From Wurfbainia villosa (taxonomy: Eukaryota > Streptophyta > Magnoliopsida > Zingiberales > Zingiberaceae), in contig CM045989.1 of the NCBI GenBank assembly GCA_025175895.1, positions 124,447,272 to 124,511,271 on the forward strand: 64,000 bases of DNA. Reading direction: 5' to 3'. The position numbers and the translations under genes were made by a program. Below, piece by piece: positions 23,075 through 32,845 of this stretch. The notes under the pieces are model-generated. The model was not told the DNA's origin and did not search any database. It saw nothing but the letters and a program-made list of their open reading frames with translations. The stretch's first letter is position 1, and each line of letters begins with the position of its first letter.

Positions 23075-24730
23075 CTAAGTTAAAACACAAACATGTTTTG
23101 TACTGGCTCCCCCTAGACCGTTGAATTGGTTCGGTCTATCCACATAGTGGATTTGGTCCTCGGGAACCCAGTACGAGTTGGATCCTAGAGTTGAAATCAA
23201 AGTGGTCTTAGGGACCCATGCTTGGACACATTTTTTATGTCTACTTACGATTGACATATACGACTTATTGGTCGTGTTTGAGCTAAACCCTAGTCCGGCC
23301 TTGTTGTACACGGCCCTTTGCGATCCAAGTAGGAGGTCAAGTCCTTTGGATCCCAAAGTAAACCTTTCCAACGTATTCCTAAGATCTTCGACTTGACTTT
23401 TAAAGAGTGAGTTCTCAACTTCGAGTTTTTCAACCCGAGTTGAGTCCTTCTCTTGAACTCGACTAGTCGAAGAGGTTAGGGAGACCTCGTGTTTGAGGAG
23501 TTTAACTTCCTCAACCAGGGTCTCGACCTTGGACTCGGACTTAGCTAACTTCCTAGACAAAAACCTAACCGTATTATGTAAAGTATTAAATAAGGTTCGA
23601 CTCACCTTAAGGGTATCTTTTGAACCGGATGCGTATCCGTGGCTTGACTTGAAGGTAGCTTCGTAGTCCGAGTCATCCTCACGTTCTGACTCAAGTTCAG
23701 GTTCGGTCTCCGTGTCGGACTCAATCGATTTCGCCATGAAGACGTGGTCTTCGTCTTCTTCGGATGACGCTTCTTCCCATGTCGCATTGAGGGCCTTCTT
23801 GTGCTTAGGTGCTTGGTGGTTGAGCTTGGGGCACTCGGACTTTATATGTCCAAACCTGTTGCACTCATAACACCTAATATTAGAACTTTTAGGCTTACCT
23901 TGGTTGGGTCGATTTGTGGTTCTCTTGTGTCCCTTGGCTATCCTTCGAGCTAGGTTCATTAGTTCGGCAGTCAATTCTGGGTCAAATTCTTCTTCGGACT
24001 CATCTTCCTCCTCGGTTGGTGGTGGCTTGCTTGCGATTTTCTTCTTCTTTGAACCTGCAAACAAGGCTATACCCCTCTCGGGTTCCGAGTTGGACTGCTC
24101 ATGTAATTCAAAATCCGAAAAGAGTTCATCTAATCTAAGTTTAGAAAGGTCCTTGGAGACCTTGTAGGCATCGACCATGGATGCCCACAAGGTAGTCCTC
24201 GGAAAAGAGTTTAGAACATACCTTATAAGGTCGCGGTTTTCGACCTTTTGCCCGATTGCGTGTAGGTTGTTGACTATGTCTTAGACACGGGCGTGGAGTT
24301 GCGTCGCGGACTCGTGTTCCTGCATTTTTAGTGTGTACAATTTATTGAACAACAAATCACGTTTGCAAACCTTAGCTTGATCCGATCCTTCGTGTAACTC
24401 GATCAGCTTTGTCCAAAGGTCCTTTGCGCTAATGAAGGGGCCGACACGATTTAACTCCTCCTTGGACAAGCCGCATTGGAGGATTTGTGTTTCCTTGGCG
24501 TCGGCTTCGACTTGTCGTTTTGTCGCAATGGTCCATTGATCATAATCCAAGGAGTCATCCACTTCATTAGTCGGAAGTGTGAAACCCGTTTGGATTATGA
24601 TCCACATCTCGATTTGGGTTTTGAGAAAGCATTCCATCCGACCCTTCCAATAACGGAAGTCATCTCCGTTGTAAAACGGAGGTCGGACGGTGCTAAAACC
24701 CTCGAGATGGGCCATTAGAACAAAAGACAA
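23075..24730 (-). pseudogene. Gag of family C
   Basis: Two long frames, 24730-24281 (149 codons) and 24190-23075 (371 codons), are separated by a stop near 24280 and a short gap. The first holds the N-terminal domain (RPPFYNGDDFRYWKGRMECF) and the UBN2-type helix LWTKLIELHEG. The second holds WASMVDAYKVSKDLSKL, an acidic linker, one CCHC knuckle CYECNRFGHIKSEC (about 23875) and the Ala-Thr-Trp-Glu-Glu block with a Ser/Glu/Asp run. It then has a coiled-coil region (KVETLVEEVKLLKHEV, VEKLEVENSLFKSQVEDL) and the YWVPEDQIHYVD end. It is the nucleocapsid precursor of a SIRE-type element and nearly complete. Confidence 0.9.
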
Positions 24731-24933
24731 AAGGAGAGGAAGACGAAGAAACTAGCAACGACAAAAACACAAAAAAAGGTACCAAGACTCGCGTCTTGGA
24801 TTAGTAGTCTTGAGGAGTAAATTTAACAAAGCGAAATAAATCAGAAATAAACAGAAATAAAAGAAAATAAATCTGTGAAAATGGCTAGATTGGTGGTTTC
24901 ACCAAATCTTAGCAACCCCGCCTCGATACCAAT
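24731..24933 (-). other. Leader and variant primer-binding site of family C
   Basis: A short leader precedes gag. Next to the LTR (24920-24931) the minus strand reads TGGTATCGAGGC, which matches the tRNA-Met complement only in its first seven bases. This differs from the perfect sites of A, D, E and I. Confidence 0.7.
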
Positions 24934-25962
24934 TGTTGGATCAAGAGGATCGCTAGAGGGGGTGAATAGCGATAAAAACTTTTCTTTTAAATCGCTCGAT
25001 AGACAATTAAACGCAGCGGAAATGTAAATAAAAACTAAATGAGACAAATAGTTTTTTATTTGGTTCAGAGCCTTCGGCTACTACTACCAAGGCCCTAACG
25101 GTCCTAGACCGTACGGAGGGCAATTCACTAAAACACTCCTCCTCGTTGAGGTAGGAGTTTTACGATTACAAAAGCCTTCGAAGCAAAAAGATAGAGAGAC
25201 AAACCCTCTCTTCTATTAAAGTAAAATGCAACGAAAAGCCTCGATTAAAAAGAATTGCAATATTGAAAGCAATAGCAAATTAAGATTATACCAACAACTA
25301 AACAAAAGAAACTTTAAGCTAGGGTTGTTGGCAGCACTTCGTTGTTGTAGAGTCGTCGGAGAGTTGCAGCGTAACGGAGGCTTTTGAGCACTTAGAATTG
25401 AGGATGAAACCCTAGGTTTGGCCCTCCTTTTATAGCCTTTAAGCCCCTCAACGAATGGGTCTTCAACCAATCACAAATGGGCACAAAACTCCTTGAAAAA
25501 TGGTGATAAAGCTTGACTCCTCGAGGCTGATTTTTGACCACCGATTGAACTGGCCGGTTGAACTAGCCGGTTGAACTGATGGCCAGGATTTTTGACTACA
25601 ATAAAGAGTTAGCTCAAAATATAAGCGGATTCGATGGCCACTTGCCGTCCGATCTCAACATAGACCTTCCATGGGAAGTCTTGGGTCGGATCGTCGCCTA
25701 AGATCATCCCCGTAAAGAGGATACGACCTCACTTACGCTCGCACACACAAGCTTACCTCGATACTTACGTGTCGCTTTTGCTTCCGGCCTTCCACTCGAT
25801 TCCTTCGGCTCCCTCCGAAGTAACTCGAGTGTCGCCCGACCACCGCGGCTTCCTCCGGGTGTCGCTAGCCTTCAGCTCCAGCATTGAGACTTTTCTGCAC
25901 ACTTGATTTAGCTCGTGAGATAATAATATAAGCTTAACTTTGTATCGTTTTCTATAATCAAA
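24934..25962 (-). repeat. 5' LTR of family C, distal end deleted
   Basis: It matches 12049-13101 up to TATAATCAAA and then switches to the body of family A. About 40 terminal bases and the target duplication are gone. It has an extra CCGGTTGAACTAG-type tandem unit near 25540-25580 not present in the other LTR. The terminal block is at 24952-24970, the hairpin at 25060-25092 and the TATA complement at 25426-25437. Confidence 0.88.
25060..25092 (-). other. Conserved LTR hairpin, family C 5' LTR (decayed)
   Basis: Inner stem GTAGCC is changed to AGAGCC on one side and a base is inserted near the outer CCAAGG. The 3' LTR copy is intact. Confidence 0.55.
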
Positions 25963-26422
25963 CTATTCGACAAAGCTCATCGCACTAAACATAATCATAC
26001 ATGACATTGTTAGCAATACGTAACCGAACGAAGCACGGTGCAATGGTCAAGGGGGAGGTATTCATCATGGGATGATGAATGGTATTTTTCCTCATGGAGA
26101 GGGAAATGGGTTGTTGAGATATCCAATTTGGAAATTGGGAGAGTGTGTAGGATTGCCTCTCTTGAGTGATATGAGACTTATCACTAGGAAGATGGTAGAC
26201 ATCCTAGGTATTTTTGGACCAAGGGGGAGATTGTAAGATCTCATTGGGACATGAGACATTGACCTCCTTGGAGAGAACCTTTTTGATGTTAGTCAAAAAG
26301 GGAGAGAACTTATTGGGCGAATGACATCAATTGGGAAAATTAATGGGGATGATTGGTTTGAGTTAGATGGTCTAACTCAATGGTTTGTTTTGGTTTTTGT
26401 CAAATATCAAAAAGGGGGAGAT
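25963..26422 (+). other. 3' end of family A body and polypurine tract
   Basis: Non-coding DNA with several GGGGGAG words (26046-26055, 26221-26230). The true tract AAAGGGGGAGAT at 26411-26422 abuts the 3' LTR. This piece pairs with the family A body that stops at 12048. Confidence 0.75.
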
Positions 26423-26522
26423 TGTTGGTGCAATCGGCCCAGGTCACGATTGACCAGGACTCGAGCTTGACTCGAGAGATGTTTTGATGTTCGACAAAAA
26501 CATATGACAATGTGATTATCAT

Positions 26523-26935
26523 GGGAAAGTCTAAGTCTTGGGTCTTGGCAATGGAAAGTCCAAGTGGGACACTTGGCATTTGGAAAGTCCAAGTCTTGAG
26601 TACTTGGTATGTAAAGTCCAAGCATGAGTCTTGGCAAGGAAAAGTCCAAGCATGGGTCTTGGCATGGAAAGTCCAACATGGGTTGGCAAGGAAAAGTCCA
26701 AGCATGGGTCTTGGCATGAAAAGTCCAACATGGGTTGGCAAGGAAAAGTCCAAGCATGAATCTTGGCAAGGATAAGTCCAAGCATGGGTCTTGGGCATGG
26801 AAAGTCCAACATGGGTTGGTAAGGGAAAGTCCAAGCTTGAGTCTTGGCATTTGAGAAGTCCAAGGGATTTGATATTGGCGACGTAAAGTCCAAGCGGAGT
26901 CTTGGCAGCGTAAGTCTAATGTTCCTTGAAGGTGT
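26523..26935 (+). repeat. CCAAG..CTTGG hairpin minisatellite, expanded copy
   Basis: About 15 units are present. An alternating pair (AAGTCCAAGCATGGGTCTTGG, then GTCCAACATGGGTTGG) is repeated three times, which accounts for the extra length over the 5' LTR. Confidence 0.85.
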
Positions 26936-27124
26936 AGACACCGTTAGCATGACATAGCCGATGGAAGCACCTGAAGGCTAGCGCAATGGATGAATAAGTC
27001 ATGGATGACTTGGAGAGATCCGAGAGGCGTGAGGCTGATGGAGGTGGCTTTAGGTCTAGGCTAAGGGTGATTTAGCAAGTATGGGGGCACCATACTTGGG
27101 GTTAAAACCTCATGTTTGAGGTGT

Positions 27125-27470
27125 GCCAGTCGACTGGTGCCATGTGGCAATCGACTGGCGTGAGTCAACTAGGGTTTGACTGCAGGAATTGGCCTAGCAG
27201 TCGACTGCCAGAGGAGGGCAGTCGACTGATTGGATGAGCAATCGATTGATCATGTGATCAGTCGACTGATTCTCGATTTTTCAAGCACAGAATGGAGTCT
27301 GACTCGACTGTTGGGGTTAGCAGTCGAGTGGAGGCTCGATCAGTCAACTGATGGTCATGATCAGTCGACTGATGATGGATCCGTTAATTTTTTTCAGCGT
27401 GGATCTAGCCGTTGTCTCACGACATCAGTGACATTAGTCGACTGATGGTCCCGAGTAGTCGACTGATCGG
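27125..27470 (+). promoter_or_regulatory. CAGTCGACTG motif cluster, 3' LTR of family A
   Basis: Multiple CAGTCGACTG copies end shortly before TTTAAATGG (27494), as in the 5' LTR. Confidence 0.6.
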
Positions 27471-27777
27471 TGATTTCCAGCCCATGTTGCAGCTTTAAAT
27501 GGAGCTTGTGGAGGAGGATTTCATGACCAATTCTTGAGGCTTTTGGGGTGATTTGTTGCTGCAAATCAGGTTCTCCAAGTGCAAGTCAAGTAACCAAGCA
27601 TTCAAGCAATCAAAAGCAAAGTGTTATAAAGTTTTCTTTACTTGTCTTTCATATTTGTATTGTATATTGCTTATAATCTGTTGTAAGAGGTTTCTCCGCC
27701 TCCGACTTATGTCGAGAAGGAGTTATTTGTGATTAGTGATTGCATTGGCGTTGCTAGAGCTCTTTAGAGCTCGATCC

Positions 27778-27808
27778 GTGGAGTAGGAACCGTTCGGTTC
27801 CGAACCAT
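27778..27808 (+). other. Conserved LTR hairpin, family A 3' copy
   Basis: Inner stem GGAACC/GGTTCC with loop GTTC is perfect. The outer stem GTGG/CCAT has one decayed pair. Confidence 0.7.
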
Positions 27809-27968
27809 GTTAAATATTTGTGTTTACGTGATTGTCTTGTTTCGTTATTGCTATTATTATTATTCCACTGCGCGCTAACAAAATTTGTAGAGACAAACGC
27901 AATCGAAATCTATCTCGAAATGAATACAAGCTATTCACCCCCCCTCTAGCTTCCAAGGATCTCCTACA

Positions 27969-28818
27969 TTATATGCAATCGGTATACATGATACCTAGCA
28001 TTGTAGCTATGAATGACTTGTTGGACTCTCTCCAAGGTTGTTCATATCGATGTTGGATATCAGCCCATTCGGAGATGGACCTACGATTTCCCGAAGTGAT
28101 TTTGAGGTTTTTGAAATTCGAAAAATGAATGGGATTTATAAATGTATGTTGATGCATTTTAAATCATATTTCTCATATATGCTCGATTTGTATTTCTATG
28201 TTAATTGATTGATCATGATGTCTTTGTATTTGCACTCTATTTTGGATTCAAATAAATTGACTGGGTCAAACTTCTTGGACTGACTTAGAAACTTGAGAAT
28301 TGTTCTTAAGAAGGAAAAACTTGCGTATGTCCTCGAAGAGCCTCTTCCTGCCCGTCCTAGTGATGATGCAACTTTGGACCAATTGTTGGCCTATCAGACA
28401 TGTGAGTGATTCTAAACTAGTGAGTTGCATCATGCTAGTCGCGATGGTACCCGAGCTGCAAAAACAGCATGAGCATATGGATGCTCATACCATAGTCTTT
28501 CATCTTTATGAGTTGTTTGATGAGCATGTGAGATTCGAAGGGTTCGAAGTCTCCAAGCTTCTCTTCACCTCTGAGATGCTAGAAGGTTCATCTGTGGTAC
28601 TGCTCAACATGCTAAAGACTGTGGAGCCTTCTGTGAAGCATGAGCAGGGGACGGTGCTGTAAGTTGATTCCTCGAAGAAAAGTTCTAAAAGGAAGTCAAA
28701 GGAATAGCAGAAGGGGAAGAAAAAGGCTAAAAAGGCAGAACCAGCTCAAAAGGGCACTTGCCATCATTATGGCAAGGAGGGCCATTGGTGAAAAAATTAC
28801 AAGATTTATCTTGAGTCC
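27969..28818 (+). pseudogene. Leader end and gag remnant of outer copia
   Basis: After the family A 3' LTR the outer element resumes with the fourth TTGGACTCTCTCCAAG hairpin (28021-28036). From about 28290, translated fragments in shifting frames resemble a copia gag (KKEKLAYVLEEPLP, FEGFEVSKLLFTSEMLEGSSVV). These end in a CCHC-like remnant (CHHYGKEGHW, about 28760) near the start of protease. Many stops and frameshifts are present; the start codon was not located with confidence. Confidence 0.7.
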
Positions 28819-29253
28819 GTGAAGAAGAATAAGACATCGGATGCCCCATCTTCTTCAGATATCTTCGTTATTGATTGTCATTCTATTTTCTCAAACACTT
28901 GGGTATTGGATACTGGGTGTGGCTCACATATATATAATGACATACATGAGCTAAGGAATAGAAGAAGACTCGTTAAGGGAGAGTCAAATTTATGTGTTGG
29001 GAATGGAGCAAAGGTTGTTGCACTTGCCATCGGAACGTATTTGTTGAAACTCCCTGCAGCACTTGTCTTAGAACTGGACAATTGCTTTTTTGTTCCTTCG
29101 TTAATAAAGAACATCATTTCTATTTCTTGTTTGAATAGAAATGGGTACCATTCAACTTTTAGTGACAATTGTTATTACATAACTTTGAATGACATTCTTT
29201 ATGGGACTGGAACTTTAAGCAATGATATTTATACGTTGGATGTATCCAGTGAC
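28819..29253 (+). pseudogene. Protease and pre-integrase remnant of outer copia
   Basis: The open frame contains the aspartic protease active site VLDTGCGSHIYND (about residues 31-43). It continues through VGNGAKVVALAIGTY and LKNIISISCLN-like sequence into the GAG-pre-integrase part (IYTLDVSSDIL). It is cut at 29258 by the insertion of element D and continues at 41972. The protease would mature the polyprotein; the isolated copy cannot be functional. Confidence 0.85.
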
Positions 29254-29602
29254 ATTCTTGTAGTACCGTTGGCGTCGCTAGAAGAGGAAGATGAATAGCG
29301 ATACTCGTCTCTTCGATTCGTTGTGCTCATCTACAATGTTAGTATGCAGCGGAAAATGTTGGTGCAATCGGCCCAGGTCACGATTGACCAGGACTCGAGT
29401 TTGACTCGAGTGATGTTTTGATGTTTGACAAAGTATGTTTGACAAAGTATGTTAGACATAGGATTGACATTGATGTTTGACATTAATGTCGGTTAATATG
29501 TTGGGGAGATTGTTTATACAATCGACCCAGGTTATAATTGACCAGACTTGAGTTTGACTCGAGGGAGACTTTGGTGGTTGACTAGGGTTGACCATGTGTT
29601 TA

Positions 29603-29915
29603 TGGGAAAGTCCAAGTCATGGGTACTTGGCATGGAAAGTCCAAGTGGGACACTTGGCATTTGGGAAAGTCCAAGTCTTGAGTACTTGGCATGAGAAGTC
29701 CAAGCATGGGTCTTGGCAAATGAGAAGTCCAAGCATGGGTCTTGGCAAATGGAAAGTCCAAGCATGGGTCTTGGCATGGAAAGTCCAACATGTGTTGGCA
29801 AGGGAAAGTCCAAGCTTGAGTCTTGGCATTTGAGAAGTCCAAGGGGATTGATATTGGCGGCATAAAGTCCAAGCGGAGTCTTGGCGGCGTAAGTCCAATG
29901 TGCCTTGGCGGTGTA
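29603..29915 (+). repeat. CCAAG..CTTGG hairpin minisatellite in family B LTR
   Basis: About 11 units of AAGTCCAAG..CTTGGCA type, ending at the same GTAGACACCGTTAGCATGAC boundary as in family A. Confidence 0.85.
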
Positions 29916-30100
29916 GACACCGTTAGCATGACATAGCCGATGGAAGCACCTGGAAGCTAGCGCGATGGATGAACAAGTCATGGATGACTTGGAGGGATCT
30001 GAGAGGCGTGAGGCTGATGGAGGTGGCTAGAAGGCTGTAGGCTAAGGGTGGTCTAGCAAGCATGGGGGCACCATACTTGGGTTAAAACCTCATTCTTGAG

Positions 30101-30420
30101 GTTGGGCAATGACCGCATTATGGTAGGTTCGATCACGAGTCGACTCGAGTTCGACGGTGAGAGCTTTAGTGTGGCGCCGATCGCTCATGGGAGTGATCCG
30201 TGGTGTCACGCAATGATCGCTAAGGACGGCAATGATCACGGCCGAGTGGCGAGCGAAGCGCTCCGTAGTCGGCAAGTCGACGACGTGTTATAGCGCCAAT
30301 GTTGGCGATCGGTGGTGAGAGTCCCGCTGAATTTGTCCAACGTGGATCGAGCCGTTGTCTCAGGCTACGGTGTTGGCAATGATCGGTGATTTATGGCGGC
30401 GATCCGCCAGCGGAAATCCA
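30101..30420 (+). promoter_or_regulatory. GGCAATGATCG motif cluster in family B LTR
   Basis: GGCAATGATCG, GCAATGATCGC, GGCGATCCGCC and CGATCGCTC words occupy the place where family A and the other family B copy carry CAGTCGACTG words. The cluster ends just upstream of AGATAAAAGG. Confidence 0.55.
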
Positions 30421-30737
30421 GCCCGACGCGAGATAAAAGGAAGCTGTTCATGGAGATTGCGGCATCAGTTCTTGGGGAGCTTTCTTGAGGCGATTTGAAG
30501 GCGATTTGCAGGTGCATTTCAGGGCCCTTCAACCTCATCCAAGCAACCAACAAGAAAAGCGCTCAAACCCTAGTTTTGTAAAGTGTTCTTTACATTTCCT
30601 TTGTATTTGCTTGTATTTCCTTAGATTATTATTGTAATCTTGTGTACGAGGTTTCTCCGCCTCCGACTTGTTGTCGAGAAGGAGTTTATTGATTAGTGAT
30701 TGCATTGGCGTTGCTAGAGCTCGTTAGAGCTCGATCC

Positions 30738-30769
30738 GTGGAGTAGGAACCGTTACGGTTCCGAACCAC
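30738..30769 (+). other. Conserved LTR hairpin, family B
   Basis: GTGGAGTA, then GGAACC/GGTTCC with loop GTTAC.., then GAACCAC. Inner and outer stems are intact. Confidence 0.72.
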
Positions 30770-30981
30770 ATTATATGATCGTGTTGTGATTGTGTGTCTT
30801 GTTATATTTATTTGTTATTACTATTCCGCTGTGCTAACAAGATTGTAGACGATCGAACGCGAAAGAATTCCATCATCGTACGGTATCACGCTATTCACCC
30901 CCCCTCTAGCGGCCTCAAATCCCCAACAGAAAACTCGAATACAAGCACAACAACACACAACAAACACAGAACACAATATTT

Positions 30982-31013
30982 ACGTGGTTTGGAACTCAAG
31001 TTTCTACTCCACG
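30982..31013 (-). other. Conserved LTR hairpin, family D 3' LTR
   Basis: Outer stem CGTGG/CCACG. The inner stem (GGAAC/GTTCC in the 5' LTR) has one decayed pair here (AGAAAC). Confidence 0.65.
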
Positions 31014-31894
31014 GTTGAGCCCCTCCTCGACTCTAGTGATGCACACCACCACTATAATACTTCTCCTTCTCGGTGACACACCGGAGGTGGAGAAACCCCT
31101 TACACAGTTTATCAGAAATTACACAAAACTTACAGTAGTAGGAGATGAAGAAGAAACCGATTACAATGATTGCAGTGAAAACTAGATTGCTTCTTCTTTT
31201 CAGAACTTGTAACTGCCTTGGAGATCAAAAACCTCGAGAATACCCAACCCTCGTTTGAGTAATAGCTTCTTATATTATTGATAGAAAAACCAGCCGTGTA
31301 AGCCTTTTAAATCGAGCTTAATTAGGGCTTTTCCAGCCTGTGCAGTCGAGTCACCTCGACTAGCGCATTAACTCGCATTTAATGAGCTTCCAACGGTAAG
31401 TATTTCCCCAAAATTAACATTATTTGTCCGTTGTAACTTAGGTCCAGTCGAGGCGATGGTTTATTGCTTCGACTGGTAGGCTTTAGTCGAGCCTTCAGTC
31501 AAAACTCCCTTGCTTTTGTTTCAATCCAAACAGAGCAATAGTCGAGCTCACAGTCGACAGTCCCTTGCGTCTGTTTCGTTGAACCAAGCATCAGTGGAGG
31601 CATCGCCTCGACTGTTGAGGGGTTTTTCCTTTGAACACGCAGACCGTAGTCGAGGCTTTAATCGACTACGACTTGCTTCTGTTCATGAGAAACAACCCCA
31701 GTCGAGGCGTCGCCTCGACTGCTACGGTCTTCTTAGCATTTTGCAAGCCAGTCGAGGTGTTGCCTCGACTCTTGACCATTTCAACTCGTCTAGAGTCAAA
31801 ACCACACCTAAGAGAGAGGTATACTCTGTACCCTTTACCTGATGCCTGTGAACCACTGTTCATAGGTCTTCCGTGCCAAGAATCACTTCCGGGA

Positions 31895-32075
31895 CTTCGT
31901 GCCAAGACTCCTCGTCTAGGTCTTCATGCCAGGACTCCTCGTCCGGGTTTTCACTTGCCAGGACTCCTCGTTCGGGTCTTCACTTGCCAGGACTCCTCCT
32001 CCGGGTCTTCATTTGCCAGGACTCCTCGTCCGGGTCTCCATTTGTCAGGACTCCTTGTCCGGGTCTTCACCACCT
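31895..32075 (-). repeat. About 30-base minisatellite in family D LTR
   Basis: Seven degenerate units of GCCAGGACTCCTCGTCCGGG plus TCTTCACTT. The array takes the same LTR position as the CCAAG array of A and B. A matching array is at 41656-41830. Translation of the plus strand gives false repetitive ORFs. Confidence 0.85.
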
Positions 32076-32212
32076 TGCATCCAGTCCTCGGCCTACAAGG
32101 AATTTCCTAAAAATACATCTCAACCAACCGCATGAGATAACACATAATTATCACCTAGACTTGAAACCTTTGTCAAACACCAAAACATCATCTGGGTCTG
32201 ATTGCACCAACA

Positions 32213-32845
32213 ATCTTTCCCTTTTTGATGTTTGACAACATGGTTTAAGTTTTAGGTGATGAAATTATAACACAATTATGGTATACTCGAAATTGATTAA
32301 GAACTTCATCAGGTCATCAAATCAAGATATGCAATAAGATTTTCATTTTAAAAGAAATATAGATTTGCACTACGTTTGACATTTTAGGAAATTTATAATT
32401 CATATTATTTTCAAACCGATATATAGCTCCACTTATTCCACTTATCTTCCCACCTTAAACTTAAAACCTACTCATCTCTCCCCCTTTGACAAACACACAA
32501 AAAGAGCAGTCTATAGGATCACTCCTTCTGAATTCATTGCCCTTAGTTATCCAATTCACCAACAATATATTTTAATAAGTAGATATCGATCGTGCATATA
32601 TATTGAAAGGTATAGACAACCAAAAAAAATTTGGCAGAATTTCCCTTAAAAATGGTTGCGATAAACCTGTTCATAATATGTAAATACAGAAACTAAATAC
32701 ATAAGAATAGTCATATTCAATCAAAATATATGCAGTCAACATATTTAAATATATAACTCAAGTGTTACCCAACCATCCTGATATACACATTTTTCTTGAA
32801 TTCAAAAGTTTAATACATATATAAAAGAGAATCACTGTCCTAATA
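32213..32845 (-). other. Polypurine tract and 3' untranslated region of family D
   Basis: The minus strand reads CAAAAAGGGAAAGAT at the LTR edge (32213-32227), a slightly mutated tract. A second CCCCTTTGACA word is at 32481. The remaining DNA is AT-rich and non-coding. Confidence 0.7.

Larger units (their letters stand above)
12049..25962 (-). mobile_element. Family C: SIRE-type Ty1/copia, minus strand, carrying a nested family E element
   Basis: The 3' LTR is at the left (12049-13101) and the 5' LTR at the right (24934-about 25962). On the minus strand the order is gag (24730-23075), protease and integrase (22507-21326), RT (20901-20392 continuing at 14901) and RNase H (to 13949), then a polypurine tract. 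The GCSRHMTGD protease motif, HRRLG pre-integrase motif and VERKNRTL-type integrase end are characteristic of the SIRE/Maximus clade. The right LTR lacks its last 40 or so bases and no target duplication is found there, so that end was deleted. Without the nested insert the element is about 8.4 kb. Confidence 0.9.
4279..27968 (+). mobile_element. Family A: gag-only, SIRE-related LTR element (TR-GAG type), with nested insertions
   Basis: The LTRs are 4279-5701 and 26423-27968. A PBS (TGGTATCAGAGC) is at 5704 and a polypurine tract (AAAGGGGGAGAT) at 26411. Flanks TGATA (4274-4278) and TTATA (27969-27973) are a target duplication with one mismatch. After removing the two nested inserts the element is about 6.6 kb. 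The only coding sequence is a gag (5766-6641 and 9839-10663); no protease, integrase or RT is seen, so it would need enzymes from an autonomous relative. The LTR plan (start TGTTGGTGCAATC, hairpin, terminal block) is that of the SIRE-type elements in this window. Confidence 0.88.
26423..27968 (+). repeat. 3' LTR of family A
   Basis: It begins TGTTGGTGCAATCGGCCCAG and ends CTCCTACA. It has about 15 CCAAG..CTTGG units (26523-26935) against 11 in the 5' LTR, and one extra palindromic motif unit near 27135-27160. TATA-like TTTAAATGG is at 27494-27502, the hairpin at 27778-27808 and the terminal block at 27930-27950. Confidence 0.9.
29357..30928 (+). mobile_element. Solo LTR of family B
   Basis: It is flanked by GAAAA at 29352-29356 and 30929-30933. 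It starts TGTTGGTGCAATCGGCCCAG and ends CCCCAACA, 1572 bases. It is related to family A along most of its length. At 29503-29520 an internal TTGGGGAGATTG, a polypurine-tract-like word, is followed by a second LTR-like start (TACAATCGACCCAGG). Its motif cluster (30101-30420) uses GGCAATGATCG instead of CAGTCGACTG. TATA-like AGATAAAAGG is at 30431, the hairpin at 30738-30769 and the terminal block at 30890-30910. Confidence 0.92.
29259..32212 (-). repeat. 3' LTR of family D, split by a family B solo LTR
   Basis: About 1377 LTR bases after removing 29357-30933. It pairs with 40578-41966. The terminal block is decayed at 29276-29299. The hairpin is at 30982-31013, TATA-like TTTAAAAGG is the complement of 31303-31312, the AGTCGAGGC/GCCTCGACT cluster spans about 31340-31770 and the CTCCTCGTCCGGGTCTTCA array is at 31895-32075. 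Confidence 0.9.

Noticed and set aside
31631..32235. Repetitive ORFs with LPGLLVRVF/QDSSSGS units
   Set aside because: They are the family D LTR minisatellite read on the antisense strand.
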